Positions 25,966 through 35,654 of a DNA stretch of 50,524 bases are shown in pieces. Every line of letters begins with the position of its first letter. Position 1 is the first letter of the stretch. Location: contig WHTW01000031.1 of the NCBI GenBank assembly GCA_009377525.1, forward strand, positions 9,664 to 60,187, in the 5' to 3' direction. The notes beneath the pieces were generated by a model that was not told the origin of the DNA, ran no database searches, and saw nothing but the letters and a program-made list of their open reading frames with translations. A program made the position numbers and the translations under genes. Origin of the DNA: Rhodospirillales bacterium. GTDB taxonomy: Bacteria; Pseudomonadota; Alphaproteobacteria; Reyranellales; Reyranellaceae.

Positions 25966-26091
25966 AGAGCGGTTCCTGATCTCTTGGAACCGCTTGCGGT
26001 GCCAAGAGATCGGGAACGCGCGCAATGGAGATCTCGGTACACGAGGCACATTCCGTCGGGCTGGTTCCAGCCGGACGGAATGTGCTCTAGT
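25966..26091. repeat. Bipartite double-hairpin element, copy 1 (order A-B)
   Basis: Hairpin A spans 25969-26019: GCGGTTCCTGATCTCTTGG, AACCGC, TT, then a near-complementary arm. Hairpin B spans 26046-26085: GCACATTCCGTCGGGCTGG, TT, CCAGCCGGACGGAATGTGC with one mismatch. A 26-bp spacer contains GAGATCTC. CTAGAGC and GCTCTAG border the element. Copies at 40757-40867 and 42334-42444 have the reverse order. It lies between the divergent cyclase and response-regulator genes, just before the latter's start. Confidence 0.88.
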
Positions 26092-26106
26092 CAGTTGGAC
26101 GACGCC

Positions 26107-26826
26107 ATGGAACCCGCACCGCACATTGCCCTGGTCGACGATCATCGCGACATTCGCGATCTCGTCAGCAAGTACCTGAGCCGGCACGGCTATCGCGTCA
26201 GCGTCGCCGAGAACGGCGCCGCATTGCGCCGACTCCTGGAGCGCAGCGCCCCGGACCTCGTCGTTCTCGACATCATGATGCCGGGAGAGGATGGCCTTTC
26301 GGTCTGCCGCCATCTGCGCAGCACGACGAACCTGCCCATCATCTTCCTGACGGCCATGGCCGAGGAGACCGAGCGGATCATCGGCCTCGAGATCGGCGCT
26401 GACGATTATCTGACGAAGCCGTTCAATCCTCGCGAGCTGCTGGCGCGCATCAAGGCGGTGCTGCGGCGCGTGAACAGCCTCCCGCCGCAGCGCGACAAGC
26501 TGAAGGCCAAGGCGCTCCGCTTCGATCGCTGGCTCCTCAACGTGGGCCGTCGCGAGCTGGTGAATGCGGAAGGCGTCGGAGTGCCTTTGAGCACCGCCGA
26601 GTTCCGTCTCCTCAAGGCGTTCCTTGATCATGCCGGGCTGGTGCTGAGTCGCGACCAGCTGCTTGACCTCACCGTTGGCCGAGCGGCCGAGACCTTCGAC
26701 CGCAGCATCGACAATCAGGTCAGCCGGCTGCGCAGGAAGATCGAGTTCGACCCCAAGATGCCCATACTGATCAAGACCCACTGGGGCGGCGGCTACAGCT
26801 TCACGGCCGAAGTGGAGGAGGCATGA
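26107..26826 (+). CDS. OmpR-family response regulator
   Basis: Two-domain regulator of 239 residues. The receiver has DDH (11-13), the phospho-acceptor Asp55 in VVLDIMMPG and Lys104 in YLTKPF. The C-terminal winged helix spans about 135-235 (LSTAEFRLLKAFLDHAG, DRSIDNQVSRLRRKIE). ATG 26107 is chosen: an earlier in-frame ATG at 25984 lies inside a hairpin repeat and adds 41 unrelated residues. It overlaps the kinase gene by 4 bp. Targets are unknown; the nearest candidate is the operon at 24901-18690. Confidence 0.92.
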   Translation: MEPAPHIALVDDHRDIRDLVSKYLSRHGYRVSVAENGAALRRLLERSAPDLVVLDIMMPGEDGLSVCRHLRSTTNLPIIFLTAMAEETERIIGLEIGADDYLTKPFNPRELLARIKAVLRRVNSLPPQRDKLKAKALRFDRWLLNVGRRELVNAEGVGVPLSTAEFRLLKAFLDHAGLVLSRDQLLDLTVGRAAETFDRSIDNQVSRLRRKIEFDPKMPILIKTHWGGGYSFTAEVEEA

Positions 26827-28256
26827 GGCGGCTTTGGGCACGCAGCCTTGCTGCACAGATCATTTGCGCGATGCTGCTCGCCTTGGGGCTTTCGCAAGTC
26901 ATCGGCTTCCTGATCTCGTGGGACGAACGCGGCCGGGCCCTCTACCTGGCCGCCAAGAGCGAGTTCCTCGTTCGAACCGCGTCGCTCGCCCGACTGCTCG
27001 AGACAACGCCATCGACGCTCGAAAACGACATCCTGAATGCCAGCAACACGGCGTACACCCGGTTCTGGATCTCTCGCGACGAACCGGTCGACAGCACTGC
27101 CTGGCGGCACGAGGCTTGGATCGTGCTTGCCCAGCCGCTGCCCACGCTGTCTCAGTCGATAAATGGCCAGCGTCGACTGGAACGGCAGGCATCGCAAGCC
27201 TCCGATCCTTCAAGCAACATTGTCGCCACCGCCGCCGCGATGGCGCACCTGACCTGGGTGACGCTTCCGGCGCACGCATGGCCGCTCTCGCGACCCGCGA
27301 AATTCCTCTATCTCGACGAATCCAAAGGCCTGGGGATCGCGGTCCGCCTCGAGTCGGGCGCCTGGCTCAACGCGGCCTATTCCAAGACGATTCCGAACTC
27401 CATATGGACATCGCAGACGGCCGTCTCGCTCGGCATAACGGCGGCGATCCTGTCCCTGATCGCCGTCTTCGTCGCCCGGAGCATCGCACGACCAATGCGC
27501 CGTCTCGCGGTCGCGGCGGAGGCTCTCGGCCGCGGTGAATCCGTCAAGCCGCTGCCCGAATCGGGACCGGACGATATCCGGCAGACGGCCGAAGCCTTCA
27601 ATCGCATGCAGGAACGCCTGCAGCGCTTCGTTGCAGATCGAACACGCATGCTGGCGGCAATCAGCCACGACCTCAGAACGCCGCTGACGTCCTTGAGATT
27701 GCGCGCCGAGTTCGTCACCGACCCCGAAGTTCAAGAGAAGATGCTGAATACCATCGGCGAGATCCAGACGATGACGGAGGCCGCTCTTGCCTTCGTGCGA
27801 GAAGAGGCCACGGCTGAGGCCACCCGCGCCGTCGATCTGCCCGCCCTGGTGGAAAGCCTTTGCGACGATCTGGCCGAGCTCGGCCACAACGTTGCCTTCA
27901 TCGATGGCACCGCGATCAACTACCGATGCAGGCCGGACGCGTTGCGGCGCGCCATCCGGAACCTGGTCGAGAATGCCGCTCGCTACGGAGAACGCGCGCG
28001 CGTGCGAGTCTCCCGGACCGCGAAGAGCATCGACATCATCGTGGAAGATGACGGGCCAGGCATTCCTGGTGAAGTCATGGAGCAGGTTTTCGCGCCTTTC
28101 TATCGCCTGGAGGATTCGCGCAATCGGGAGACCGGGGGCGTCGGGCTCGGCCTGTCCATTGCCCGCGCCATCGCGCGCCACCACGGCGGCGACGTCGTCC
28201 TCAGCAACCGCGCAAACGGGCTGCAGGCGACGATCAGCTTGCCGCTGCTCAGCTAG
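26823..28256 (+). CDS. Membrane sensor histidine kinase (EnvZ type)
   Basis: A 477-residue sensor. First helix about 10-30, a periplasmic domain of about 165 residues, second helix about 198-218, HAMP (about 219-270), the dimerisation domain with phospho-accepting His282 in ISHDLRTPLTS, and the ATPase domain with NLVENAARYG, DDGPGIP and GLGLSIA. It is translationally coupled to the response regulator (ATGA overlap). The periplasmic domain is not recognised. Its 3' end overlaps the convergent redoxin gene by 4 bp. Confidence 0.92.
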   Translation: MRRLWARSLAAQIICAMLLALGLSQVIGFLISWDERGRALYLAAKSEFLVRTASLARLLETTPSTLENDILNASNTAYTRFWISRDEPVDSTAWRHEAWIVLAQPLPTLSQSINGQRRLERQASQASDPSSNIVATAAAMAHLTWVTLPAHAWPLSRPAKFLYLDESKGLGIAVRLESGAWLNAAYSKTIPNSIWTSQTAVSLGITAAILSLIAVFVARSIARPMRRLAVAAEALGRGESVKPLPESGPDDIRQTAEAFNRMQERLQRFVADRTRMLAAISHDLRTPLTSLRLRAEFVTDPEVQEKMLNTIGEIQTMTEAALAFVREEATAEATRAVDLPALVESLCDDLAELGHNVAFIDGTAINYRCRPDALRRAIRNLVENAARYGERARVRVSRTAKSIDIIVEDDGPGIPGEVMEQVFAPFYRLEDSRNRETGGVGLGLSIARAIARHHGGDVVLSNRANGLQATISLPLLS

Positions 28257-29311
28257 AGCTTGGGCGGCGGATAGTACGGCCGATCGCCGAGGGCCTGCAC
28301 GCGTTTCCAGAAATCGGTGCCCGACGCCTTGCCGACCTCGTCGAGATCGGCAGCCTGGCGCCACATGCTCCAGGAGTCCGGGTGAAGGGCACTCGCCGTG
28401 TTCATCTGCCGGTCGCCCTCGACCGGATTGCCGTGGGCCCGCAGCCACACGCCGAGACGAAAGCGGGCATGTGCCTCGGCGATCTCGCGCGTCACCTTGG
28501 GCAGACCGGCGCGCGCGGCATCGGCCGGCAAGGCGTGCCTGCCGGTGTTCACCCAGGCACGCACCGCATCGAGATAGGCCTGGCGGGCGGCAAGCCGCTC
28601 CGCCTGGTCTGCAGGCGACATGGTGCGGGTCTTGAGATCCATGCGACGGAAGTGGTCGGTCGAGCCCGCGGTCTCGGGCGGCCGCACGATGCGGCCCTGC
28701 TCGTCGATCCACACGGCCTGCGGCACGTTGACGAGGTTGTAGAGATCGCTCAGGCGATGATCGGTGTCGATGAGCTGCCAGTAGCTGGACCTGGCCGCGG
28801 CGATCCACGGCCGGGCATGCTCGGCGCCGCGGCTTTCCTCCGCCACGGCCACGACCATGAACCCCTTGTCCTTCAGCTCGTCGTAGAGTTCCTGCCACAC
28901 GGGCAAGTCGAAGCGGCAGCCTCACCAACTGGCCCAGGTGGCGAGGAAGACCTTCTTGCCGCGCAATTGCGAGAGCGTGCGCGGCGTGCCGTCGACATCC
29001 GGCAAGGTGAAGTCCGGCGCCTGCAGGCCCTCGAGGGCGGCATTGCGCTCGTCGGCGGGTGCGCCCAGCGCCCAGACCTCGCCGTCCTCGTCGGCGACGA
29101 CGGGGCCGCCGAGCTTGGTCCAGAACGCCGCAACATCGACGTCCTTGCCCTTCACCGCTGCCGCCGGCAGCGGCACGCAGAGCTCGGCACGGCACATGCC
29201 TTCCGGCTTCAACGTCCAGCCGGTGACCTTTTCGGCGTCGGCCGCGCTCATCCAAAGCCCGTCGCGTGCGTCGACGTCGTGCTCTGCGCCGGGTGTGAGA
29301 ATGACCGTCAT
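28253..29311 (-). CDS. ResA-like redoxin, predicted selenoprotein (in-frame UGA)
   Basis: One frame of 353 codons from ATG 29311 to TAG 28253 is interrupted only by TGA at 28924-28922. Before it the protein reads APDFTLPDVDGTPRTLSQL, then KKVFLATWASW; after it GCRFDLPVWQELYDELKDKG. This is a thioredoxin-fold redoxin and the UGA (residue 130) is precisely where the active-site Cys of the motif WASW-x-GC belongs, so selenocysteine is the simplest reading. It matches the WAxxUGC pattern I recall for a ResA-like family (from memory). Total 352 residues: N-terminal extension 1-90, redoxin domain about 92-215, alpha-helical C-terminal part with RLAARQAYLDAVRAW. No signal peptide. A stem-loop follows the UGA. 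The alternative is a nonsense mutation, but both sides are intact and in frame. Confidence 0.83.
28892..28924 (-). promoter_or_regulatory. Candidate SECIS-like hairpin at the UGA codon
   Basis: Starting three bases after the UGA, CUGCCGC (28919-28913) can pair with GUGGCAG (28898-28892), seven pairs with one G-U, closing a 14-base loop UUCGACUUGCCCGU. Bacterial SECIS elements lie within the coding region immediately 3' of the UGA. Position fits; recognition by SelB cannot be judged by eye. Confidence 0.4.
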
Positions 29312-29426
29312 GAAGTCCTCCGTCGCCCCGAGCCTAGTCGAGGCCTTGCTTCGTTGACGACGATCCTACTACCCCTTGAGAGAAGGTTCCTCCACTCGTC
29401 GCTTCGCACCTCGATCGGGACGACGG

Positions 29427-31058
29427 TTACTTCGGAACGGAAATCGTCACTTCCTTCGAGGTGATGAACTCCAGCAGCACCGGCACGCCCTTCTGGGTCT
29501 GCTCGATGCCGCGCTTGATCGCGGGCACGATGTCCTCGGGCTTGGTGATGCGCTCGCCGTAGCCGCCGAAGGCGCGCGCCATGGCGGCATAGTCGCCCGA
29601 GATGTCGGTCGAGCGGTACTTCTCGGTCGAGACCTTCATGATATGAAGTTCGATCGCCATCGAGAAGTTGTTGAGCAGCACCGACATGATGGGGATGCGC
29701 TCGCGCACCGCCGTCTCGAAATCCATGCCGGTGAAGCCGATGGCGGCGTCACCCCAGACGTTGATGCAGAGCTTGTCCGGCATGGCGAGCTTGGCGCCCA
29801 TGGCGAGGCCGAGCCCGTAGCCGAGCTGCGTGGTCTTGCCCCAGCCGATGTAGGTGTGCGGCGCCGTGTTCTTCCAGAACGGCGAGAGTTGGTCGCGCGG
29901 GCTGCCGGCATCGTGGGTGATGATGGTGTTGGCCATGTCGACCGTGTGCTGCAGGTCCCACAGCACGCGGTAGGGATTGAGCGGCGCGTCGTTGGAGGTG
30001 AGCTTGGGCATCCACTCCTTCAGCCACTCGTCGGCGACCGACTTGATCTCGGCTGCGGCCGCGGAGGCATCGCGCTTGGTGGCGCCGTACGACTTGGCGG
30101 CTGTGATCAGGGCGGCGAGCGTCAGCTTGGCGTCGCCGACCAGGCCGTACTTCACCGGCACGTCCTTGTTGATGTGCGCGGGATCGAGCGTGGCATGGAT
30201 GATGGTCTTGCCCTTCGGCATGGAGATGCCGAAGTTGGTCTCGGTGAACGAGCAGCCGATGCCCAGGATCACGTCCGACTGGTCGAGGAATTGCCGGACA
30301 GCCTTCGGATAGGCGCGACCGCCCGAGCCCAGCGACAGCGGATGGGTCTCGTCGAAACAGCTCTTGCCCTCGAGGCTGGTGCAGACCGGGATGGCCAGAA
30401 GCTCGGCCAGCTCCTTGAGCTCGGCATAGGCCTCGGCCCAGTGCACGCCCTGGCCGGCATAGATCACCGGACGCTTGGCGGCCATCAGCACCTTGGCGGC
30501 TTCGGCCACCTGTGTGGCGTCCGGCCCGTACTTGGTGACGACGACGGGCTCGTAGCCCAGCGGATCGGGCGCGTCCTCGGCATAGGCGTCGGCCGGCAGT
30601 TCGACGATCACCGGCGAGCCGCGGCCGTTGCGCAGCAGGTTGAAGGCGCGGCGCATGATGTTGGCCACTTCCTTGCCGCTGGTGATCGGCTCGGAATGCT
30701 TGGCGACGTGCGCCATCGCCAAGGTCGAGTTGAAGTTGGGCGGCACGTGGGCGATGCGGCGCGGATATCCCTGCGGGATCACCAGCAGCGGCACCGATTC
30801 GCCGAACGCCTGGGCGACGCCGCCATAGGCGTTCTCCGAGCCCGGGCCGCTTTGCATGCAGAACACGCCCATCCTGCGGCCCTTGCTCAACCGCGACATG
30901 GCGTCGGCCATGTGCAGGCCGATGCGTTCCTGACGGACGATGATGGGACGGATGTCGACCGCGGCGCAGGCCTCGATCAGATGATTGACCGGATAGGCGA
31001 AGAGATATTCGACGCCTTCCTTCTTGAGAATGTCGGCGATCGCTGGCCCGGTCTTCAT
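29427..31058 (-). CDS. Thiamine-diphosphate-requiring enzyme (acetolactate synthase-like)
   Basis: A 543-residue ThDP enzyme. The cofactor-activating Glu is in IVRQERIGLHMADA, the central domain is at about 190-320, and the C-terminal cofactor motif runs from VWGDAAIGFTG to LLNN (GDA instead of the common GDG). It resembles the large-subunit family of acetolactate synthase, but the substrate is not assigned and no regulatory subunit gene is adjacent. ATG 31058 follows GGGAGGGAAAG; the open frame above it is a palindromic element. It differs from the ThDP enzyme at 7522-9174. Confidence 0.88.
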   Translation of the reverse strand: MKTGPAIADILKKEGVEYLFAYPVNHLIEACAAVDIRPIIVRQERIGLHMADAMSRLSKGRRMGVFCMQSGPGSENAYGGVAQAFGESVPLLVIPQGYPRRIAHVPPNFNSTLAMAHVAKHSEPITSGKEVANIMRRAFNLLRNGRGSPVIVELPADAYAEDAPDPLGYEPVVVTKYGPDATQVAEAAKVLMAAKRPVIYAGQGVHWAEAYAELKELAELLAIPVCTSLEGKSCFDETHPLSLGSGGRAYPKAVRQFLDQSDVILGIGCSFTETNFGISMPKGKTIIHATLDPAHINKDVPVKYGLVGDAKLTLAALITAAKSYGATKRDASAAAAEIKSVADEWLKEWMPKLTSNDAPLNPYRVLWDLQHTVDMANTIITHDAGSPRDQLSPFWKNTAPHTYIGWGKTTQLGYGLGLAMGAKLAMPDKLCINVWGDAAIGFTGMDFETAVRERIPIMSVLLNNFSMAIELHIMKVSTEKYRSTDISGDYAAMARAFGGYGERITKPEDIVPAIKRGIEQTQKGVPVLLEFITSKEVTISVPK

Positions 31059-31076
31059 GCTTTCCCTCCCATGCGC

Positions 31077-31134
31077 TCGGAGCGCGGACCTCCAGGTCCG
31101 CATTCATGAGCGGACCTGGAGGTTCGCGCTCCGA
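31077..31134. repeat. Nested palindrome family, copy 3
   Basis: Arms of 25 bases (TCGGAGCGCGGACCTCC... at 31077-31101 and its partner at 31110-31134) with one mismatch, loop ATTCATGA. Each arm contains GCGGACCT-CC-AGGTCCGC, itself a palindrome. The outer ends differ from copies 1, 2 and 4 but the central TCATGA is kept. It lies 4 bp from the stop of the VWA gene. Confidence 0.85.
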
Positions 31135-31137
31135 AGA

Positions 31138-32319
31138 CTATTTATTCAATTCCTTCATCGCACTGTCGAGGCCGCCGAGAGTCAACGGAAACATGCGGTT
31201 GCTCGAAAGCTGCTGCAACAGCTGGATCGACGGCGTGTAGCTCCAGTGCCGCTCGGGCACCGGGTTCAGCCACACCATGCTGCGATAGGTGTCGGCCATG
31301 CGCTGGATCCAGACCTGGCCCGCCTCCTCGTTCCAGTGCTCCACCGAGCCGCCGGGATAGGCGATCTCGTAGGGGCTCATCGAGGCGTCGCCGACGAAGA
31401 TGATCTTGTAGTCGGGCGGGAAGGTGTGCAGCAGCTGCTGCGTCTGGTAGGTGTCGACGTGGCGGCGGCGATTGTCCTTCCACAGCTTCTCGTAGAGGCA
31501 GTTGTGGAAGTAGAAGAACTCGAGGTGCTTGAACTCGGTGCGCGCCGCCGAAAACAGCTCCTCGCAGACGCGGATGTGGGCGTCCATCGAGCCGCCGATG
31601 TCGAACAGCAGCAAGAGCTTCACCTTGTTGCGTCGCTCGGGGATCATCTTGATGTCGAGGTATCCCGCGTTGCGCGCCGTCGAGCGGATCGTGTCGGGCA
31701 TGTCGAGCTCGACCTCGGCGCCCTCGCGCGCGAACTTGCGCAGCCGGCGCAGCGCGATCTTGATGTTGCGCGTGCCGATCTCGACGGTGTCGTCGAGGTT
31801 CTTGTACTCGCGCTTGTCCCACACCTTGACGGCACGGCCCTCGCGGTTCTTGTCCTGGCCGATGCGCACGCCTTCGGGATTGAATCCGTAGGCGCCGAAC
31901 GGCGAGGTGCCGGCGGTGCCGATCCACTTGCTGCCGCCCTGATGGCGCTTCTGCTGCTCCTCGAGACGCTTCTTCAGCGTCTCCATGAGCTTCTCCCAGC
32001 CGCCCATCGCCTCGATCTGCGCCTTCTCCTCGTCGGTCAGAAGCTTCTCGGCGAGCTTGCGCAGCCATTCCTCGGGGATCTCCGCGGTGACGCCCTCAGC
32101 AGGCAGCGCCTCGAGACCCTTGAAGACATGGCCGAACACGCGGTCGAACTTGTCGAGGTTGCGCTCATCCTTCACCAGCACCGAGCGCGACAGATAGTAG
32201 AAGTCGTCGACGCTGAAGTCGGCGACGCCCTTCTCCATGCCTTCCATCAGCGCCAGGTACTCCTTGATGGAGACCGGCACCTTGGCCTGGCGCAATTCGA
32301 GGAAGAAGTTGGTGAACAT
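31138..32319 (-). CDS. VWA-domain protein, CoxE-like
   Basis: A 393-residue cytoplasmic protein. The N-terminal helical region (1-125) precedes a linker and a C-terminal von Willebrand A domain with the metal site LLFDIGGSMD (Asp240, Ser244; the usual first Ser of DxSxS is Gly). Such proteins act with a MoxR AAA ATPase in assembling or activating metal enzymes. The partner ATPase gene ends 22 bp upstream. No obvious client is encoded next to the pair; the nearest candidate Mo enzyme is at 22271-24901, which is inference only. Confidence 0.88.
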   Translation of the reverse strand: MFTNFFLELRQAKVPVSIKEYLALMEGMEKGVADFSVDDFYYLSRSVLVKDERNLDKFDRVFGHVFKGLEALPAEGVTAEIPEEWLRKLAEKLLTDEEKAQIEAMGGWEKLMETLKKRLEEQQKRHQGGSKWIGTAGTSPFGAYGFNPEGVRIGQDKNREGRAVKVWDKREYKNLDDTVEIGTRNIKIALRRLRKFAREGAEVELDMPDTIRSTARNAGYLDIKMIPERRNKVKLLLLFDIGGSMDAHIRVCEELFSAARTEFKHLEFFYFHNCLYEKLWKDNRRRHVDTYQTQQLLHTFPPDYKIIFVGDASMSPYEIAYPGGSVEHWNEEAGQVWIQRMADTYRSMVWLNPVPERHWSYTPSIQLLQQLSSNRMFPLTLGGLDSAMKELNK

Positions 32320-32341
32320 CGCGTTCTCCGCGGTTCAATGA

Positions 32342-33190
<849 letters not shown>

Positions 33191-33268
33191 GGTGCAAAAT
33201 CCAGGTTTCACGAGTGCTCGGGGCACCCTAGGTTGGCCCTACCCCCCAAGCAAGGCCGCCACGGCAGG

Positions 33269-33964
33269 TCAGCCCAGCCTTACGCAGAAGTAGACGATGG
33301 CCGCGGCGGCAATCAGCAGCGAAATCGCCAGGCGCCCGGAGGCGAAGGTCAGCGTCGGCGCGGGCTTGCCCGCTTCGGCGACGTGCTCCAGCGGCTTGCG
33401 GCCGGTGAACATGGCGCCGGTCAGGTTCTGCCGCTTCCACACGAGGTAGATGATCGCCGCCAGCACATGCAGGGCGACCAGGCACAGGATCACGTTCACC
33501 CAGAACTGGTGGAAGCTGGTGAGACGGTCGACCCACTTGTCGGGAATGGAGTTGGCGAGCGGACCGTTGACGGTGCCGAGATCGGTGTCGGCCGAGAACA
33601 GGCCGGCCATCGCCTGGGCCAGCACGGCGAAGATCAACACCAGCACCATGATGCCGCCGACGGGATTGTGGCCGACATCATAGGTGCGCCGGCCGGTCGC
33701 GAGATCCCGGAGATAGACCAGCCACGCCACCGGGCCCTTCACGAAGTGGGAGAAGCGCGCCGTCGTGCTGCCGACGAAGCCCCAGGCGATGCGGAACAAC
33801 AGCAAGGTGAGGATGGCGTAACCGGACCAGAAGTGGAGATTCATCCAATCGCCGGCGGCACGGCCGGAGAAATACGACGTGGCCAGCAGGACGACGAGCG
33901 TCCAGTGAAACAGGCGCACCGGCAGGTCCCAGACACGCACTTTCCTGTCGAGCTTGTCGGCCAT
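33269..33964 (-). CDS. Cytochrome b561-type membrane protein
   Basis: A 231-residue inner-membrane di-haem cytochrome b. About five hydrophobic helices are visible, starting with VWDLPVRLFHWTLVVLLAT, where His20 (FHW) is a haem ligand candidate, then HFWSGY, GHNPVGG and TSFHQFWVNV with further His. Start ATG 33964 follows GGAAGGAGAA. It is divergent from a cytochrome c' gene (150 bp apart), a pairing common for proteins that pass electrons from quinol to a soluble c-type cytochrome. Confidence 0.9.
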   Translation of the reverse strand: MADKLDRKVRVWDLPVRLFHWTLVVLLATSYFSGRAAGDWMNLHFWSGYAILTLLLFRIAWGFVGSTTARFSHFVKGPVAWLVYLRDLATGRRTYDVGHNPVGGIMVLVLIFAVLAQAMAGLFSADTDLGTVNGPLANSIPDKWVDRLTSFHQFWVNVILCLVALHVLAAIIYLVWKRQNLTGAMFTGRKPLEHVAEAGKPAPTLTFASGRLAISLLIAAAAIVYFCVRLG

Positions 33965-34114
33965 CCAATGTTCTCCTTCCCGGCGGACCACACGCAGTCG
34001 TGATGGGAGTTTGCCACCGGCCCTGTTCGCTTTGGCGCAAACGTCTGCAACAAATACCGTGCCGTCGAGCAAAAACTTGCCGCCGGTCGCGAAGTTTTGA
34101 GAGGGGATGGACTC

Positions 34115-34567
34115 ATGAGGAAGACTCTGGTCGTGGCGATCGCTGGCGCACTGGCCGTCGGCGCAATGGTCGGCGGCGCCACTATCGCGCTTGCACAGGC
34201 CAATGTGGTCAAGGAGCGCCAGGAGAACCGCAAGCAGACCGCGGCGGCGATGCGCGCCATCAAGGGCATCATCGACGCCAAGGGGCCGACTGCCGGCGCC
34301 GTCGAGCAGGCCGCCAAGCTCAAGACTCTCGAGGCGGCCTTCATCAAGATGTTCCCGGCCGGCTCGGACAAGGACACCAAGGCACTGCCGACGGTGTGGA
34401 GCGACTGGGCCGGCTTCCAGGCCGCCAACAAGAACGCCGATGCCGCCTTCGACAAGCTCGCCGTTGCAGCGGGCTCGGGCGACCAGGCGGCGCTGGCGGC
34501 AGCCTTCGCCGACACCGGCAAGGCTTGCGGCGCCTGCCACGACAAGTTCCGCGCCAAGGCGAACTGA
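34115..34567 (+). CDS. Class II cytochrome c (c'/c556 type)
   Basis: Periplasmic four-helix-bundle cytochrome of 150 residues. Signal peptide to about residue 28 (TIALAQ), then a helical bundle (VKERQENRKQTAAAMRAIKG) and the C-terminal haem motif CGACH (138-142), as in class II cytochromes. ATG 34115 follows GAGGGG. A clear terminator follows. Possible functions are electron transfer with the divergent b561 or NO binding. Confidence 0.92.
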   Translation: MRKTLVVAIAGALAVGAMVGGATIALAQANVVKERQENRKQTAAAMRAIKGIIDAKGPTAGAVEQAAKLKTLEAAFIKMFPAGSDKDTKALPTVWSDWAGFQAANKNADAAFDKLAVAAGSGDQAALAAAFADTGKACGACHDKFRAKAN

Positions 34568-34588
34568 TCCCGGGCGCGATCCCAGAAA

Positions 34589-34620
34589 AGGGCGGCGACC
34601 TTCGGGTAGCCGCCCTTTTT
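34589..34620 (+). terminator. Rho-independent terminator after the cytochrome c' gene
   Basis: Stem AGGGCGGC / GCCGCCCT with a 12-base loop, followed by TTTTT (34616-34620). On the minus strand the same stem is followed by TTTT, so it can also stop transcripts arriving from tetR. Confidence 0.85.
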
Positions 34621-34632
34621 CGTTGCCGCAGA

Positions 34633-34734
34633 ACAGGAGAAGCCGGTCGCTTGGGGTACGACCGGCCTCCTGTCAGCCCCGTGACTGGGGTGGGTGGGTG
34701 AAGACGAAGCCTTGGGAAGGGTGGGCTTCGTCTT
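34633..34734 (-). repeat. G/C-rich double-hairpin element, copy 1
   Basis: Hairpin 1 (34633-34673): ACAGGAG, AA, GCCGGTCG, loop CTTGGGGTA, CGACCGGC, CTCCTGT. Hairpin 2 (34701-34734): AAGACGAAGCC, loop TTGGGAAGGGTG, GGCTTCGTCTT. The 27-bp linker is G-rich on the plus strand (GGGGTGGGTGGGTG). Copy 2 at 35655-35768 has the same two hairpins with the same 27-bp linker. On the minus strand the loops and linker are runs of C. It ends 9 bp before the tetR stop. Confidence 0.85.
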
Positions 34735-34743
34735 GGTGGCTGG

Positions 34744-35394
34744 TCAGGCCACCGCCACGGGCTGGTTGGGAACTGTGAGTGCCTGCAGGACGATGGCCTC
34801 GGCGGTGAAGCGCCAGGTGCGCGATGCGTGGACCGGCGACAGGCGAAGCTGCTCGCGCATGTTCATCCAGCTGTCGAGACCGAAGGCGAGGTCGAGCGAG
34901 TCGAGCACCAGGTCGCGCGAGCCGGGATCGAGATTGCCGAGCTCGGTCGAGAACCACACAGCGAGGCGCTCGCGCAACAGCCTGCGCAACTGCGCGACGC
35001 CGAGGCCGACGGCCGGGGCCACGCTGCGCACGCGCTCGGCGAAGTGCCACACCGGCAGCCATTCTTCGAAGAGCTGGGCGCGATCCGCCACCAGGAGCTC
35101 GATGCGGTTGGAAAGCGGCGCCGCTGCATCGACGGGGCGATTGCGATCGAACGCGCGGCTGACCGCAAGATCGAAGGCGGCCGCGTAGAGGTCGGCGAGG
35201 CTGGTGAAATGCTGGAACAGTGCCCGGCTGGACACGCCCGCAATGGTGGCGATTGCTGCAGAGGTCGGCTCGACATCGCCGGCCTGAATCAGGTCCAGCG
35301 TCGCTTGGATGAGAGCCTGGCGCGTACGCAGGCCCCGCACGATGCGGCCGTCTTGCGAACGAGAGACGTCGATCGGGAATCCGACAATTTTCAT
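34744..35394 (-). CDS. TetR-family transcriptional regulator
   Basis: A 216-residue regulator. The N-terminal DNA-binding domain reads RGLRTRQALIQATLDLIQAG, then the helix-turn-helix AAIATIAGVSSRALFQHFTS (about 46-65). The C-terminal ligand domain is not assignable. It is flanked on both sides by the double-hairpin element, and a TetR-box-like palindrome is at 35916-35928, about 520 bp upstream. No target gene is obvious. Confidence 0.9.
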   Translation of the reverse strand: MKIVGFPIDVSRSQDGRIVRGLRTRQALIQATLDLIQAGDVEPTSAAIATIAGVSSRALFQHFTSLADLYAAAFDLAVSRAFDRNRPVDAAAPLSNRIELLVADRAQLFEEWLPVWHFAERVRSVAPAVGLGVAQLRRLLRERLAVWFSTELGNLDPGSRDLVLDSLDLAFGLDSWMNMREQLRLSPVHASRTWRFTAEAIVLQALTVPNQPVAVA

Positions 35395-35462
35395 ATTGAA
35401 ACCAATAGAATAAGAATTGCTTTAATGGGTTTACTTTAACACGGGTCTAGGTCTCCGTAAGT

Positions 35463-35479
35463 TGCAAAAATGCATATCT
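35463..35479. promoter_or_regulatory. TGCAAAAATGCATATCT motif, copy 1
   Basis: TGCA-AAAA-TGCA is an inverted repeat, extended by TATCT. Thirty-odd bases later comes GCTGCAT (35503-35509). The same pair of motifs occurs at 35933 and 43065. It lies 69 bp upstream of tetR, so it may be an operator for that gene. Confidence 0.5.
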
Positions 35480-35654
35480 CGACAAACTTCGACCCTGTAT
35501 TTGCTGCATTTCTTTAATGAAGATAGACAATTTTGGGTGATCTGACATTGCGCTTACCCTGCAATAATCGACGCCCTGGCCACCGAGATTGAGCCCTTTT
35601 CCCGAATTTTTTGCATGGGTCAACCCCGTGATCGGATCGGCCTGTGGAAATTGT

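Noticed and set aside
25984..26106. Upstream in-frame start for the response regulator
   Set aside because: The added 41 codons translate hairpin element copy 1 and have no receiver-domain similarity; ATG 26107 fits the family.
28253..28906. Separate short redoxin gene starting after the UGA
   Set aside because: The ATG-like start inside PVWQELYD would cut the thioredoxin fold in the middle; the upstream part is in the same frame and completes the fold.
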